Source: Burkholderia sp. H160
Lineage (GTDB): Bacteria; Pseudomonadota; Gammaproteobacteria; Burkholderiales; Burkholderiaceae
Assembly (NCBI GenBank): GCA_000173575.1
Contig: ABYL01000045.1
Span: 1 to 48,250 of the forward strand
Reading direction: 5' to 3'
DNA length: 48,250 nt
In this document: piece by piece, positions 34,844-44,332 of the stretch
Position numbering within the stretch: the first letter of the stretch is position 1
Layout of the letters: the number at the start of each line of letters is the position of its first letter
The notes under the pieces: model-generated
Seen by the model: the letters and a program-made list of their open reading frames with translations, nothing else
Told to the model about the DNA's origin: nothing
The model's database searches: none
Translations under genes and position numbers: made by a program

Positions 34844-36559
34844 ATGCATCCAAAACGGTTCCTCGTTGCGTTGCTTTCCGTCGCGCTCGCGATGCCGCCG
34901 GGCGCGTTCGCCCAATCGACCAGCGGGGCGGCCGGCGCCCCGGATACGTCGTCTTCCGAGCCGCCGCTCGTCAGCGGCCCGAGCGACGCTTACGCCGATC
35001 CGATCCTGCCGTCCGACATCGCGGGCGGCGTGTTCGGAACCTATGGCGGCGCGCAGAGCCGTTTCTCAAACGGTGGCGGCAATGGCGGCAGCAACGACTG
35101 GCGCGCGCCGATCGCCGCGCAGCAATTGCCCGATCTCGGCAGCGGCGGCGCCGGCTCGCTGACCCCGCAGGCCGAGCGCAAGCTCGGCGAGCGCGTGATG
35201 CGCGAGTTGCGCCGCGACCCCGACTATCTCGACGACTGGCTCGTGCGTGACTACCTGAATTCGGTCGCGGCCAAGCTCGCGGCGGCGGCCAGCGCGCTGT
35301 ATATCGGCGGCTATCGTCCCGACTTCGAACTGTTCGCTGTGCGCGACGCGCAGATCAACGCGTTTTCGCTGCCGGGCGGTTTCATCGGCGTGAACACGGG
35401 GCTGATCGTGACGACGCAGACCGAGTCCGAGCTCGCGTCGGTGCTCGGTCACGAGATGGGCCACGTGCTGCAGCGGCACATCTCGCGGATGATCTCGACG
35501 AGCGAGCGCACCGGCTACGCGGCGCTCGCCGGTGTGCTGTTCGGCGTGCTGGCTGGCGTGCTCGCGCATAGCGGCGACCTCGGCAGCGCGATCGCGCTCG
35601 GCAGCGAAGCCTATGCGGTCGACAGCCAGCTGCGCTTCTCGCGCTCGGCCGAGCACGAAGCGGACCGCGTCGGCTTTCTGCTGCTTGCCGGCGCCGGCTA
35701 CGACCCGTATGCGATGCCCACGTTCTTCCACCGGCTCGATCGCGCAGCGATGAACGAAAACGGCATGCCGGCCTACGCGCGCACGCATCCGCTGACCGGC
35801 GAGCGGATCGCATACATGGAAGACCGCGCGCGTCGCGCGCCGTACCGGCAACCGCATCAGGACCCCGAGTACGGCTTCGTGCGGGCGCGTTCACGTCTGT
35901 TGCAGGACCACTCGCGCAGCGAATACGCGGATGAGATTTCGCGGCTGCGCTCGGAAATCGACGACCGCACCGCGCTGAACGTCGCGGCAAACTGGTACGG
36001 CATCGCGTACGGGCAAATGCTGCTCGAGCGCTACGACGACGCGGCGGCCTCGCTCGCGAACGCGCGCGCGACGTTCGTCTCGGGCGCGCGTGCGGAAGGC
36101 GAGCCGGAGCGCGATTCGCCGAGCCTCGACGTGCTCGCGGCTGACATCGCGCGGTCCGCCGGTCACGCTGACGAAGCCGCACGTCTCGCCGAGTTTGCGC
36201 AGAAGCGCTGGCCGCAATCGAACGCCGCGATCGACATGCATATCCGCACGGTGCTGACGCTGCACCGTTTCACCGACGCCCAGGCGCTCGCCAAACAGGA
36301 AACCCAGGCGCATCCCGATCAACCTGCGTGGTGGCTGTATCTCGCGCAGGCGAGCGCTGGCAGTGGCGATGCGTTGACGCAGCATCGCGCGATGGCGGAG
36401 AAATTCGCGCTGGAGGGGGCGTGGCCGTCGGCGATCCGGCAGTTGAAGGACGCGCGCGACCTGAAGACGATCGGCTACTACGACCTCGCGACCGTCGACG
36501 CGCGCCTGCACGAGATGGAGAACCGCTACAAGGAGGAGCGGCTCGACGAGAAGGGGTAG
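34844..36559 (+). CDS. bepA: Periplasmic M48 metalloprotease with TPR region, BepA-like
   Basis: Zinc protease and chaperone that monitors outer-membrane protein assembly (BepA in E. coli). From ATG 34844 the 571 residues start with a signal peptide (FLVALLSVALAMPPGAFA). The zinc motif is HEMGH (SVLGHEMGHVLQRH, near 205), with the third ligand Glu in SAEHEADRVGF. A C-terminal half of helical repeats (about 340-560) corresponds to the TPR domain. A Gly/Asn-rich stretch occurs near 65-85. The upstream frame to 34661 is non-coding in appearance and is not used. The gene is divergent from moaC. Confidence 0.9.
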   Translation: MHPKRFLVALLSVALAMPPGAFAQSTSGAAGAPDTSSSEPPLVSGPSDAYADPILPSDIAGGVFGTYGGAQSRFSNGGGNGGSNDWRAPIAAQQLPDLGSGGAGSLTPQAERKLGERVMRELRRDPDYLDDWLVRDYLNSVAAKLAAAASALYIGGYRPDFELFAVRDAQINAFSLPGGFIGVNTGLIVTTQTESELASVLGHEMGHVLQRHISRMISTSERTGYAALAGVLFGVLAGVLAHSGDLGSAIALGSEAYAVDSQLRFSRSAEHEADRVGFLLLAGAGYDPYAMPTFFHRLDRAAMNENGMPAYARTHPLTGERIAYMEDRARRAPYRQPHQDPEYGFVRARSRLLQDHSRSEYADEISRLRSEIDDRTALNVAANWYGIAYGQMLLERYDDAAASLANARATFVSGARAEGEPERDSPSLDVLAADIARSAGHADEAARLAEFAQKRWPQSNAAIDMHIRTVLTLHRFTDAQALAKQETQAHPDQPAWWLYLAQASAGSGDALTQHRAMAEKFALEGAWPSAIRQLKDARDLKTIGYYDLATVDARLHEMENRYKEERLDEKG

Positions 36560-36588
36560 GGGTGTACGTGAGCGCGCCGGTGCGGGTG

Positions 36589-37164
36589 TCAGACCTGCGC
36601 GGCCGGGCTCTCGACGAAGCCAAAGCGCGCGGCCACCTGATCGCGTCGCACGCTTTCCAGCGGCAACGTGACCTGCGTGCTCCAGTGGAATGCACCGCTC
36701 AACGAACCATCGTCGGCGAGCGTCGCGTGGTCGGAGAAGATCTCGAGGTCGTGATCGTGCAGGACGGCGATGCGCGCCGGCTGCGAGTGGTCGGCGAATA
36801 GAATGCCGCCGTCTTCATCGACGAACACGGCCGTCGGTTCGAACGCGCCGCCGCCCTGGTCGTGCAACGCGAGCGTCCCATTCGCGTGCGCCGATAACCG
36901 GACCACCCACGGCGTATAACCGAGCTCGACATAGACACGCTGCGGCCCGTTCTGGAAAAACCACTGCCCGCGCTCATCGGCCTCGTAGTTCCGGTTGATG
37001 AAGCCGAGCAGCGCTTCGTGCCGGATCGGCGCGCCGGGCGCGCCGCTCGCCTGGGCCGCTTCGTCGCGCATGCGCCAGTTGCCGCGCCGGTCGAGCATCA
37101 GCCAGCCGGTGCAGCTCGGCACGTTCGGCCATTTCGCCAACGACTGTTTGACGATGTCATCCAT
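36589..37164 (-). CDS. Conserved hypothetical protein
   Basis: Soluble protein of 191 residues without signal peptide or recognised catalytic motif. It reads as a mixed beta-rich domain: CTGWLMLDRRGNWRMRD, then ALLGFINRNYEADERGQWFFQNGPQRVYVEL (shown in part), then repeated short beta strands. Proteins like this are frequent in Burkholderiales beside YheT-type hydrolases; I do not know a function. ATG 37164 overlaps the hydrolase stop by eight bases, so translation is coupled to it. Confidence 0.75.
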   Translation of the reverse strand: MDDIVKQSLAKWPNVPSCTGWLMLDRRGNWRMRDEAAQASGAPGAPIRHEALLGFINRNYEADERGQWFFQNGPQRVYVELGYTPWVVRLSAHANGTLALHDQGGGAFEPTAVFVDEDGGILFADHSQPARIAVLHDHDLEIFSDHATLADDGSLSGAFHWSTQVTLPLESVRRDQVAARFGFVESPAAQV

Positions 37165-38209
37165 GATCGACGTGCCGCTCCAGATAGCCAAACACGCGCC
37201 GCGACAGCCAGTCGATGCGGCCAGGGAACGGCCCGGTCATGAAGCCCGCGTGGCCGCCGTGCTCAGGCTGGTAAAGCTCGACCGCCGCCGACACCTCGCG
37301 TCGCGACGGCAGCGCCTCGGCGGGCAGGAACGGGTCGTTGCGGGCGTTGAGCACGAGCGTCGGCACCTGAATGTGCGGCAGCAACGGGCGGGTGGTCGCG
37401 GTGCTCCAGTAGTGGTCGGTATTGCGAAAGCCGTGCAGCGGCGCGGTCACGACGTTGTCGAACTGGTACATCGTGCGGCTCGCGAGCATGGCGTCGCGGT
37501 CGAACAGACCCGGGTACTGCTCGAGCTTCTGGTTGGCTTTCTGCTTCAGCGTCTTGAGGAAGCTGCGCGTGTAAACGAGGCCAAAGCCCTGCGACAGAGC
37601 GCGGCCGCCCGCATGGACGTCGATCGGTGTCGAAATCGCGGCGGCGGCCGATACCACTTGCGCCGCATCGTCTTGCCTCTCGCCGAGCCAGCGCAGCAGC
37701 ACGTTGCCGCCGAGCGACACGCCCGCCGCGACCACCGGACCGCGATGCGCGGCGCCCAGTCGGCGCAGGATCCAGTCGACCTCGTTGCTGTCGGCGAGAT
37801 GATAGAAGCGCGGCAGCCGGTTCAGCGAACCGCTGCAGCTACGAAAGTGCGGCACTACGCCGTGCCAGCCGTATTCGCGCGCGGCGGCCATCAGCGCGGC
37901 CGCGTAGTGCGATGACGAACTGCCTTCGAGTCCGTGAAACAGCACGAAGAGCGGCGCGGTGCCGGCGGGCGCGCTGTCGTGCGCAACCCAGTCGAGATCG
38001 ATGAAATCGCCGTCGGGCGTGTCCCAGCGCTCGCGTCGAAACGAAACCGCGGGGCGGCGCGCGAACAGCGACGGGACGATGGTCTGCGCATGCCGGTTCG
38101 GCAGCCACAGGGGCGCGCGGTACAGCAAATCGACGCTGGCCTCGACGGCGGCCGCCACTCTGGCGGGGGCCGTACTGGGGGAGGCGGTTTTATCGGGCGT
38201 CGAACTCAT
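37157..38209 (-). CDS. yheT: Alpha/beta hydrolase, YheT family
   Basis: Cytoplasmic hydrolase of 350 residues. The nucleophile elbow is GVSLGGN (Ser near 167), the oxyanion region FHGLEGSSSSHYA and RSCSGS are typical of YheT, and the acid and His lie in ARNDPFLP and EHGGHAGF. The opening LPNRHAQTIVPSL is also a family mark. YheT-type proteins hydrolyse short-chain or lipid-derived esters in vitro, but their natural substrate is unsettled. It forms a two-gene unit with the overlapping hypothetical gene. Confidence 0.9.
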   Translation of the reverse strand: MSSTPDKTASPSTAPARVAAAVEASVDLLYRAPLWLPNRHAQTIVPSLFARRPAVSFRRERWDTPDGDFIDLDWVAHDSAPAGTAPLFVLFHGLEGSSSSHYAAALMAAAREYGWHGVVPHFRSCSGSLNRLPRFYHLADSNEVDWILRRLGAAHRGPVVAAGVSLGGNVLLRWLGERQDDAAQVVSAAAAISTPIDVHAGGRALSQGFGLVYTRSFLKTLKQKANQKLEQYPGLFDRDAMLASRTMYQFDNVVTAPLHGFRNTDHYWSTATTRPLLPHIQVPTLVLNARNDPFLPAEALPSRREVSAAVELYQPEHGGHAGFMTGPFPGRIDWLSRRVFGYLERHVDHG

Positions 38210-38262
38210 ACCGGCGGAAAAAACGAGAAAGCGTGAATCTGAATCTGTAGCGGCGCCGCGCG

Positions 38263-38709
38263 TCAGTGCAGCGGGCCCTGGCCATGCCGCATCTTCGTCG
38301 CAAACTGGCTGGCGGTTTCATTCGGCATCGGGCTCGCGTGAATATGCGCAATGCGCCATTCGCCGCGTTCGTGGACCATCACGTAGGTGGTGAAAACCAT
38401 CGTTGGCGTGGCGGTCGGGTCGGCCGGGCGATGCGCTTCGGCAATCGCATAGACGACGGTGCCGAGGCTGTCGTACACGCGGATGTCGAGCGGCTCGATC
38501 GACACCGGCATCGCTTCGAGCTGGATCTGCAAGCCGTTGCGGATGCTCTCGAGCCCGTGCAGATGCGAGCCGTCCGCGCAGATGCAGCTGACGAACTCCT
38601 CGTCGATCCACAAGCCCATCAAGCTGTCGATATTGACCTCGGCGACGGCCTGATAGTAGGCGTTCAGGGTATCGGCGGCGGCTTCGAAGATATGGGCAAA
38701 ACGTGGCAT
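38263..38709 (-). CDS. SnoaL/NTF2-like fold protein
   Basis: Small protein of 148 residues of the NTF2-like (cone-barrel) type: N-terminal helices (AADTLNAYYQAVAEVNIDSLMGLW, shown in part), the central FVSCICADGSHLHGLESIRNGL, and closing strands VFTTYVMVHERGEWRIAHIHASP. The family includes DUF4440/SgcJ-like proteins with varied or unknown roles; catalytic residues cannot be assigned. It is 53 bases upstream of the hydrolase gene on the same strand and may belong to that operon. Confidence 0.82.
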   Translation of the reverse strand: MPRFAHIFEAAADTLNAYYQAVAEVNIDSLMGLWIDEEFVSCICADGSHLHGLESIRNGLQIQLEAMPVSIEPLDIRVYDSLGTVVYAIAEAHRPADPTATPTMVFTTYVMVHERGEWRIAHIHASPMPNETASQFATKMRHGQGPLH

Positions 38710-38876
38710 GGCTCGTCAGTCTCTTGTGCGCGGCGCGCGGTTGCGGGTCAGCGGTAGCGGGACGGTCCAGAGCACCGGACCATCGCTCCCCGGCGTCAGC
38801 TTGCCCGCGCCGCAAGGCGCGAACATGACGCGACGCGCTCGGGGGCGTGCGGTGTTGCGTGCAAGTACCAGTCGGC

Positions 38877-39902
38877 TCAGCGCTGCGCGAGCAGCATGCC
38901 GCGCAAATCGCCGAAAACCTGCTCGGCGCTCAGCTGCTTCAGGCAGTTCAGATGACCGAGCGGGCACTCGCGCTCAAAACAGGGGCTGCATTCGAGATGG
39001 AGCCATTGTACCTTTGCGAGCTCGGACAAGGGCGGGGTGTGGCGCGGATCGGTCGAACCGTAGACGGCCACGAGCGGGCGCCGCAGCGCGGCGGAGACGT
39101 GCATCAGACCGGAGTCGTTGGTGACGACCGCGTTGGCCCGCGAGATCAGCGCGCAAGCCTCGCCGAGCGCGGTCTGGCCGCACAGGTTGCGCACGTTCGG
39201 CGCTTTCTCGGCGATCGCCTGTGCGAGCGGCGCGTCTTTCGGCGAGCCGAGCGCGATGATCTGCGTGTACGGGAACGACTGGCCGACCATCTGCGCGAGC
39301 GCGGCAAAGTGCTCGGGCGGCCAGCGCTTCGCGGGACCGTACTCGGCGCCGGGGCAAAACACCAGCAGCGGCACGCGCGTATCGAGATTGAAGCGCGCCG
39401 ACACGCGCGATGCCTCGTTCAGATCCGTGTCGAGGCGCGGCATCGGCAGATCCTCGGGGACCTTGGCGCCGGGCGCGTAGGCGAGGGCGGCGTAGTGGCC
39501 GACCATCGGCGGCCGCTCGTCCTTGCGCGGATTCGCGTGACGCACATTCAGCATGCCGTAGCGGCTTTCGCCGGTGTAGCCGATGCGCAGCGGAATGCCC
39601 GCCAGCCACGGAATCAGCGCCGACTTGAACGAATTCGGCAGCACGTAGGCCGCGTCGTAGCCGACGTCGCGCAGATCGCTCGAGAGCTGCCAGCGGCGCA
39701 GCATCTGCAGCTTGCCGTGGGCGAGATCGGTCGAGTAGACGTCGCGGATTTCCGGCATGCGTTCGAGCACGGGGGCGACCCAGCTGGGCGCGACCGCGTC
39801 GATGACGATGCGCGGATGCAATTTCACGAGGCGCGCAAACAGCGGCTGCGCCATCAATGCGTCACCGATCCAGTTCGGTGCGATAACCAACGCGCGACGC
39901 AT
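38877..39902 (-). CDS. waaF: Lipopolysaccharide heptosyltransferase II
   Basis: GT9-family enzyme that adds the second heptose to the LPS inner core at the cytoplasmic face of the inner membrane. From ATG 39902 the 341 residues show the N-terminal RALVIAPNWIGDALMAQPL, the central VFCPGAEYGPAKRWP and the nucleotide-sugar site VTNDSGLMHVSAAL with STDPRHTPP. A cysteine-rich stretch ECSPCFERECPLGHLNCL near the end is typical of beta-proteobacterial WaaF. The frame extends upstream to 40073, but RALV begins the fold. It follows the zinc-finger and ilvE genes on the same strand. Confidence 0.95.
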   Translation of the reverse strand: MRRALVIAPNWIGDALMAQPLFARLVKLHPRIVIDAVAPSWVAPVLERMPEIRDVYSTDLAHGKLQMLRRWQLSSDLRDVGYDAAYVLPNSFKSALIPWLAGIPLRIGYTGESRYGMLNVRHANPRKDERPPMVGHYAALAYAPGAKVPEDLPMPRLDTDLNEASRVSARFNLDTRVPLLVFCPGAEYGPAKRWPPEHFAALAQMVGQSFPYTQIIALGSPKDAPLAQAIAEKAPNVRNLCGQTALGEACALISRANAVVTNDSGLMHVSAALRRPLVAVYGSTDPRHTPPLSELAKVQWLHLECSPCFERECPLGHLNCLKQLSAEQVFGDLRGMLLAQR

Positions 39903-40102
39903 CAGAGTGAGTGTCCGGTGTCGATAACAAGCGCCGCGCGCGCTGCGCGTGGCACCTGGATGGGTAAAAGGGGAAAGCGGAAAGTCGCGCGGCGGCGCGG
40001 CGGCGAGGTTGGTGCACTCGAGCCTGCGTCGCGGCGAGCGCGTGGTCCGAACCGCGCGCCTCGTGCCGCCCAAGCTGGCTCAGAACCGCTCGATGAGCCG
40101 GA

Positions 40103-40297
40103 TCAATGGCCCTTGATCACTTCGCCGTCGCGCAGCTTGTAGCGCGTGCTGCAGTACGGGCACCGCGCTTCGCCGTGCGACACGTCGATGAAGACGCGCG
40201 GATGCGCGCTCCAGCGCGGCATGGCCGGATTCGGGCAATACGCCGGCAGATCTTTTGCCGACAGTTCGACCAGCGGCATTTCCTTGATTTCGCTCAT
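40103..40297 (-). CDS. Zinc-finger (CHCC-type) protein
   Basis: Short protein of 64 residues with a zf-CHCC domain, related to the NDUFS6/complex I accessory subunit family. Likely zinc ligands are C21 (YCPNP), H32 (AHPRVF), C46 and C49 (CPYC). In beta-proteobacteria it regularly follows ilvE and precedes waaF, as here; its role is not known. ATG 40297 lies 54 bases downstream of the ilvE stop. Confidence 0.9.
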   Translation of the reverse strand: MSEIKEMPLVELSAKDLPAYCPNPAMPRWSAHPRVFIDVSHGEARCPYCSTRYKLRDGEVIKGH

Positions 40298-40351
40298 GTG
40301 ACTTTCTCGTGGTATGCGGGGTGCTTCCTGGACCTTCGCTCGGACGATCGT

Positions 40352-41275
40352 TCAGATCTTCGTGAGCCAGTGCGCGTATTTCGCGCTCTTGCCGTTCACG
40401 ACGTCGAAGAAGGCGGACTGCAGCTTTTCGGTGATCGGGCCGCGCGAGCCAGCACCGATCGTGCGGTTGTCGAGCTCGCGGATCGGCGTGACTTCGGCTG
40501 CCGTGCCGGTGAAGAAGGCTTCGTCGGAGGTGTAGACCTCGTCGCGCGTGATGCGCTTTTCGATCACCTGTAGGCCCATGTCGCGCGCCAGCGTGATCAC
40601 GGTGTCACGCGTGATGCCGTCGAGGCACGACGAGAGGTCCGGCGTGTACAGCTTGCCGTTGTTGACGAGGAAGAAGTTCTCGCCCGAGCCTTCCGACACG
40701 TAGCCGTCGACGTCGAGCAGCAGCGCTTCGTCGTAGCCGTCGGCGGTCGCTTCCTGGTTCGCGAGGATCGAGTTCACGTACCAGCCCGATGCCTTCGCGC
40801 GCACCATCGACACGTTCACATGATGGCGCGTGAACGACGACGTCTTCACGCGGATGCCCTTGGTGATGCCGTCTTCGCCGAGGTACGCGCCCCACGGCCA
40901 CGCGGCGATCGCGACGTGAATCGTGTTGCCCTTGGCCGACACGCCTAGCTTCTCCGAGCCGACCCAGATGATCGGGCGCAGATAGCACGAATCGAGCTTG
41001 TTCTCGCGGACCACTTCGCGCTGCGCGGCGGCAAGCGTTTCATGGTCGAACGGCACGTCCATCTGGAAAATCTTGGCCGAATTCAGCAGCCGCTTGGTGT
41101 GCTCCTGCAGGCGGAAAATCGCGGTGGCGCCGTCGGCGGTCTTGTAAGCGCGCACGCCCTCGAATACGCCCATGCCGTAGTGCAGCGTGTGGGTGAGCAC
41201 GTGGATTTTGGCATCGCGCCACTCGATGAGCTTGCCATCCATCCAGATCTTGCCGTCGCGGTCGGCCATTGACAT
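40352..41275 (-). CDS. ilvE: Branched-chain amino acid aminotransferase
   Basis: PLP-dependent class IV transaminase for the last step of leucine, isoleucine and valine synthesis. The 307 residues carry the PLP lysine K161 (VRAKASGWYVNS), the N-terminal HYGMGVFEGVRAY, the GSGENFF phosphate region and the LDGITRDTVI stretch. GGAG precedes ATG 41275. It is divergent from azlCD, which exports branched-chain amino acids, so the pair forms a metabolic neighbourhood with a shared 226-base promoter region. No leucine-responsive site could be assigned there. Confidence 0.97.
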   Translation of the reverse strand: MSMADRDGKIWMDGKLIEWRDAKIHVLTHTLHYGMGVFEGVRAYKTADGATAIFRLQEHTKRLLNSAKIFQMDVPFDHETLAAAQREVVRENKLDSCYLRPIIWVGSEKLGVSAKGNTIHVAIAAWPWGAYLGEDGITKGIRVKTSSFTRHHVNVSMVRAKASGWYVNSILANQEATADGYDEALLLDVDGYVSEGSGENFFLVNNGKLYTPDLSSCLDGITRDTVITLARDMGLQVIEKRITRDEVYTSDEAFFTGTAAEVTPIRELDNRTIGAGSRGPITEKLQSAFFDVVNGKSAKYAHWLTKI

Positions 41276-41501
41276 ACGGTTCTCCAGCAGGTGCGTTATG
41301 AGGTGCGGCCATGAGCGCAGGACATGGCCGGGAGCGCTATTTTAGCGTCTTTTGCACACACAACGGGCAATGGGGCGCACCCCGGACGCTATAATCCAGC
41401 GCACGCATAAATCAATTCCGGATGCGCCGACGGGTGGCCTCGCGACCCGGCGCCGACCGGGCCATCCTGACGGCGTTCCTTGCGCCCGTACCCTCCGCCC
41501 G

Positions 41502-42257
41502 ATGCTTGCTCGACTGTCCGATACCGATCGCCGCGCTTTTCGTGAAGGCGCGCGCGCCTATGCCCCCACGCTGATGGCGATTTTTTCGTGGGGACTCGTC
41601 ACCGGCATCGCGATGAGCAAGTCCGTGCTCACGCTGCCGCAAGCGCTCACGATGTCGCTGCTGTGCTATGCCGGTTCGTCGCAGCTGGCGGTGCTGCCGC
41701 TCCTCGCCGCGAAGCTGCCGGTGTGGACCGTGCTGCTGACCGCTGCAATGGTCAACACCCGCTTCGTGATCTTCAGCGCCGGCCTCGCGCCCCATTTCGC
41801 GTATCTGCCGATGTGGCGGCGCATCGTGCTCGGCTATTTCAACGGCGACGTGATCTATCTGCTGTTCGTGAAGAAGAGCTTTCCGACTGGCTACGTGCCG
41901 GGCAAGGAGGCGTACTTCTGGGGCATGGCGGTGGCGAGCTGGCTGTCGTGGCAGGTGTCGTCGATCATCGGCATCCTGCTCGCGAGCCTGATTCCCAACA
42001 ACTGGGGGCTCGCGCTCGCCGGCACGCTTGCGCTGTTGCCGGTGATGGTGTCGGCGATCGCCACGCGCTCGACCCTGGTCGCGGTCAGCGTGGCCGGCAT
42101 CGTGTCGCTGCTCGCGCTCGATCTGCCGTACCGGCTCGCGCTGCCGCTCGCGGTGATCGCGGCGATCGTTGCGGGCAGCGCGGCCGACCTGATGATCGAG
42201 CGCGCCGACCTGCGCCGCATCCGCGGCGTGAGCAATCGCGCCGGAGACTCCCGATGA
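41502..42257 (+). CDS. azlC: AzlC-family branched-chain amino acid exporter, large subunit
   Basis: Inner-membrane protein with about seven helices, 251 residues from ATG 41502 (MLARLSDTDRRAFREGARAY). Family marks are PTLMAIFSWGLVTGIAMSKS, SLLCYAGSSQLAVLPLL and AAMVNTRFVIFSAGLAPHF. With AzlD it exports branched-chain amino acids or analogues (AzlCD/YgaZH type). The frame to 41352 is discarded because it crosses the ilvE promoter region and lacks family similarity. It overlaps azlD by four bases. Confidence 0.9.
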   Translation: MLARLSDTDRRAFREGARAYAPTLMAIFSWGLVTGIAMSKSVLTLPQALTMSLLCYAGSSQLAVLPLLAAKLPVWTVLLTAAMVNTRFVIFSAGLAPHFAYLPMWRRIVLGYFNGDVIYLLFVKKSFPTGYVPGKEAYFWGMAVASWLSWQVSSIIGILLASLIPNNWGLALAGTLALLPVMVSAIATRSTLVAVSVAGIVSLLALDLPYRLALPLAVIAAIVAGSAADLMIERADLRRIRGVSNRAGDSR

Positions 42258-42577
42258 CCTCCACGCAAATCTGGCTCGCCATTTTCGGCATGATGTTCGT
42301 CACCGCGCTCACGCGTGCGATGTTCCTGATCGGCGGCGAGCGCACGGTGCTGCCGGCGCGCGTGCAGAAGATGCTGCGCTACGCACCGGCGGCTGCGCTC
42401 GCCGCCGTGGTCGTGCCTGACGTGCTGACCACGCCCGAAGGGCTGTCGTTCGCGACCTCGAACCATGAGCTTTACGCGACGCTCGCCGGACTCGGCTGGT
42501 TTTTGTGGCGGCGCACCATGCTCGGCACGATCGTGACCGGAATGGTCGTGTTCACGCTGATGCGCGTCTTCCTGTAA
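42254..42577 (+). CDS. azlD: AzlD-family branched-chain amino acid exporter, small subunit
   Basis: Partner of AzlC, 107 residues and four helices. Recognisable parts are WLAIFGMMFVTALTRAMFLI, the VQKMLRYAPAAALAAVVVPD motif of the family, and the terminal GTIVTGMVVFTLMRVFL. The start ATGA overlaps the azlC stop, so translation is coupled. A long open frame that begins inside azlC contains it, but only the part from 42254 is the gene. Confidence 0.9.
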   Translation: MTSTQIWLAIFGMMFVTALTRAMFLIGGERTVLPARVQKMLRYAPAAALAAVVVPDVLTTPEGLSFATSNHELYATLAGLGWFLWRRTMLGTIVTGMVVFTLMRVFL

Positions 42578-42810
42578 CAGTACGGCCGTCAAATACGGGA
42601 CATTCGCAGCGTCGTGGGTCAGAAGGCCATTTGGATCAGTTAAAATGCCTCTTTCCGGGTTGAGCGCGCCGCAGCAAGGCGCCTAGTGCCGCGGCCGGCC
42701 GCCGGCGCCCGATCCCGCGGAGCCGTTGGGCCGAAGCGCTGGAGTTCGCCGCGTATCGTCCCCGCGCGCAGTCCGCCACCGCCTTCTCATCAACTCGCAT
42801 ACTCAAGCCC

Positions 42811-44004
42811 ATGAACAAGGTATTGCGTCTCTCCGACCTGATCGCCGAAGGCAAGCTGTCCGGCAAACGCGTGTTCATCCGCGCCGATCTGAACGTGCCG
42901 CAGGACGATCAAGGCAACATCACCGAAGACACCCGCATCCGCGCCTCCGTGCCGGCCATCAAGGCCGCGCTCGACGCCGGCGCCGCCGTGATGGTCACCT
43001 CCCACCTTGGTCGTCCGACCGAAGGTGACTTCAAGCCGGAAGATTCGCTCGCGCCGGTGGCGAAGCGCCTCGCCGACTTGCTCGGCCGTGACGTGCCGCT
43101 CGTCGCGAACTGGGTCGAAAACGGCGTGAAGGTCGCGCCGGGCTCGGTCGTGCTGCTCGAAAACTGCCGCGTCAACAAGGGCGAAAAGAAAGACTCCGAA
43201 GAGCTCGCGCAGAAAATGGCGAAGCTCTGCGACGTCTACGTGAACGACGCGTTCGGCACCGCGCACCGCGCCGAAGCGACCACGCACGGCATCGCGAAGT
43301 ACGCGCCCGTCGCGTGCGCGGGTCCGCTGCTCGCCGCTGAACTCGAAGCGCTCGGCAAGGCGCTCGGCGCGCCGAAGCGTCCGCTCGTGGCGATCGTCGC
43401 GGGCTCGAAGGTGTCGACCAAGCTGACCATCCTGAAGTCGCTCGCGGAGAAGGTCGACCAGCTGATCGTCGGCGGCGGCATCGCCAATACGTTCATGCTC
43501 GCGGCCGGCCTGAAGATCGGCAAGTCGCTCGCCGAAGCCGATCTCGTCAACGAAGCGAAGGCGATCATCGACGCGGCCAAGGCCCGCGGCGCCTCGGTGC
43601 CGATCCCGACCGACGTGGTCACCGCCAAGGACTTCTCGCCGACCGCGAAGGCCGAAGTGAAGGCCGTCGCCGATGTGCAGGACGACGACATGATTCTCGA
43701 CATCGGTCCGGACACGGCCAGGGCGCTCGCCGCGCAGCTCGAGAAGGCCGGCACGATCGTATGGAACGGCCCGGTCGGCGTGTTCGAGTTCGACCAGTTC
43801 GGCAACGGCACGAAGACGCTCGCGGACGCGATTGCGCGCTCGGCGGCGTTCTCGATCGCAGGCGGCGGCGACACGCTCGCGGCGATCGCCAAGTACGGCA
43901 TCCACGATCAGGTCAGCTACATTTCGACAGGCGGCGGCGCGTTCCTCGAGTTCCTCGAGGGCAAGAAGCTGCCGGCGGTCGAAGTTCTGGAATCGCGGGC
44001 ATAA
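42811..44004 (+). CDS. pgk: Phosphoglycerate kinase
   Basis: Glycolytic/gluconeogenic enzyme (1,3-bisphosphoglycerate + ADP to 3-phosphoglycerate + ATP), 397 residues. Seen: [11 protein letters not shown] with the substrate-binding Arg/Asp/Asn, the [11 protein letters not shown] loop, [14 protein letters not shown], the nucleotide-domain start [14 protein letters not shown] and the GGGDTLAAI phosphate loop. A candidate -10 TAAAAT lies at 42641-42646 in the 233-base leader. It heads the row pgk-pyk-fba. Confidence 0.98.
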   Translation: MNKVLRLSDLIAEGKLSGKRVFIRADLNVPQDDQGNITEDTRIRASVPAIKAALDAGAAVMVTSHLGRPTEGDFKPEDSLAPVAKRLADLLGRDVPLVANWVENGVKVAPGSVVLLENCRVNKGEKKDSEELAQKMAKLCDVYVNDAFGTAHRAEATTHGIAKYAPVACAGPLLAAELEALGKALGAPKRPLVAIVAGSKVSTKLTILKSLAEKVDQLIVGGGIANTFMLAAGLKIGKSLAEADLVNEAKAIIDAAKARGASVPIPTDVVTAKDFSPTAKAEVKAVADVQDDDMILDIGPDTARALAAQLEKAGTIVWNGPVGVFEFDQFGNGTKTLADAIARSAAFSIAGGGDTLAAIAKYGIHDQVSYISTGGGAFLEFLEGKKLPAVEVLESRA

Positions 44005-44332
44005 CGTGGCGACGCGCTCCCCAACGGCAAAGTCGACCAAGGCGTGCGGCGCGAAAGCACCGCGCGGTCACGCGACAGCACCGGTAGGGGAGCGCGCGAC
44101 ACACGCGGCCGCTGCGTCGGCACCCAACAATTCCACCCAGCCGGATCAGTCTTCCGGCAAGCAGGACAACGCATTTCCGGCGCGCGAAGCGCCGGTCTCG
44201 AATACCGCATCACTCCACAAAGCGACATCGGCTACAGCCGGCGCGCGCCCCCTGGCAGCATCGTTCGATGCGCAGACTCCGCACCAGACTCGCAGCGCTC
44301 TTTCCAGCGATCCCATCCAGACGAGGAGACTC
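44005..44332 (+). other. 328-base gap between pgk and pyk
   Basis: No gene is supported. One frame is open across the gap into pyk, but its residues are low in aliphatics and rich in Ala/Thr/Ser/Arg, unlike any known N-terminal extension of pyruvate kinase. No terminator hairpin or clear promoter was found; GAGGAG at the end is the pyk ribosome site. Confidence 0.5.

Noticed and set aside
38716-38967. Small minus-strand frame between waaF and the SnoaL-like gene
   Set aside because: Arg/Ala-rich, overlaps the waaF 3' end, and has no ribosome site or recognisable domain.
43832-44332. Open frame extending pyruvate kinase by 167 residues
   Set aside because: Composition is that of translated non-coding high-GC DNA, it overlaps pgk, and a good ribosome site lies before ATG 44333.
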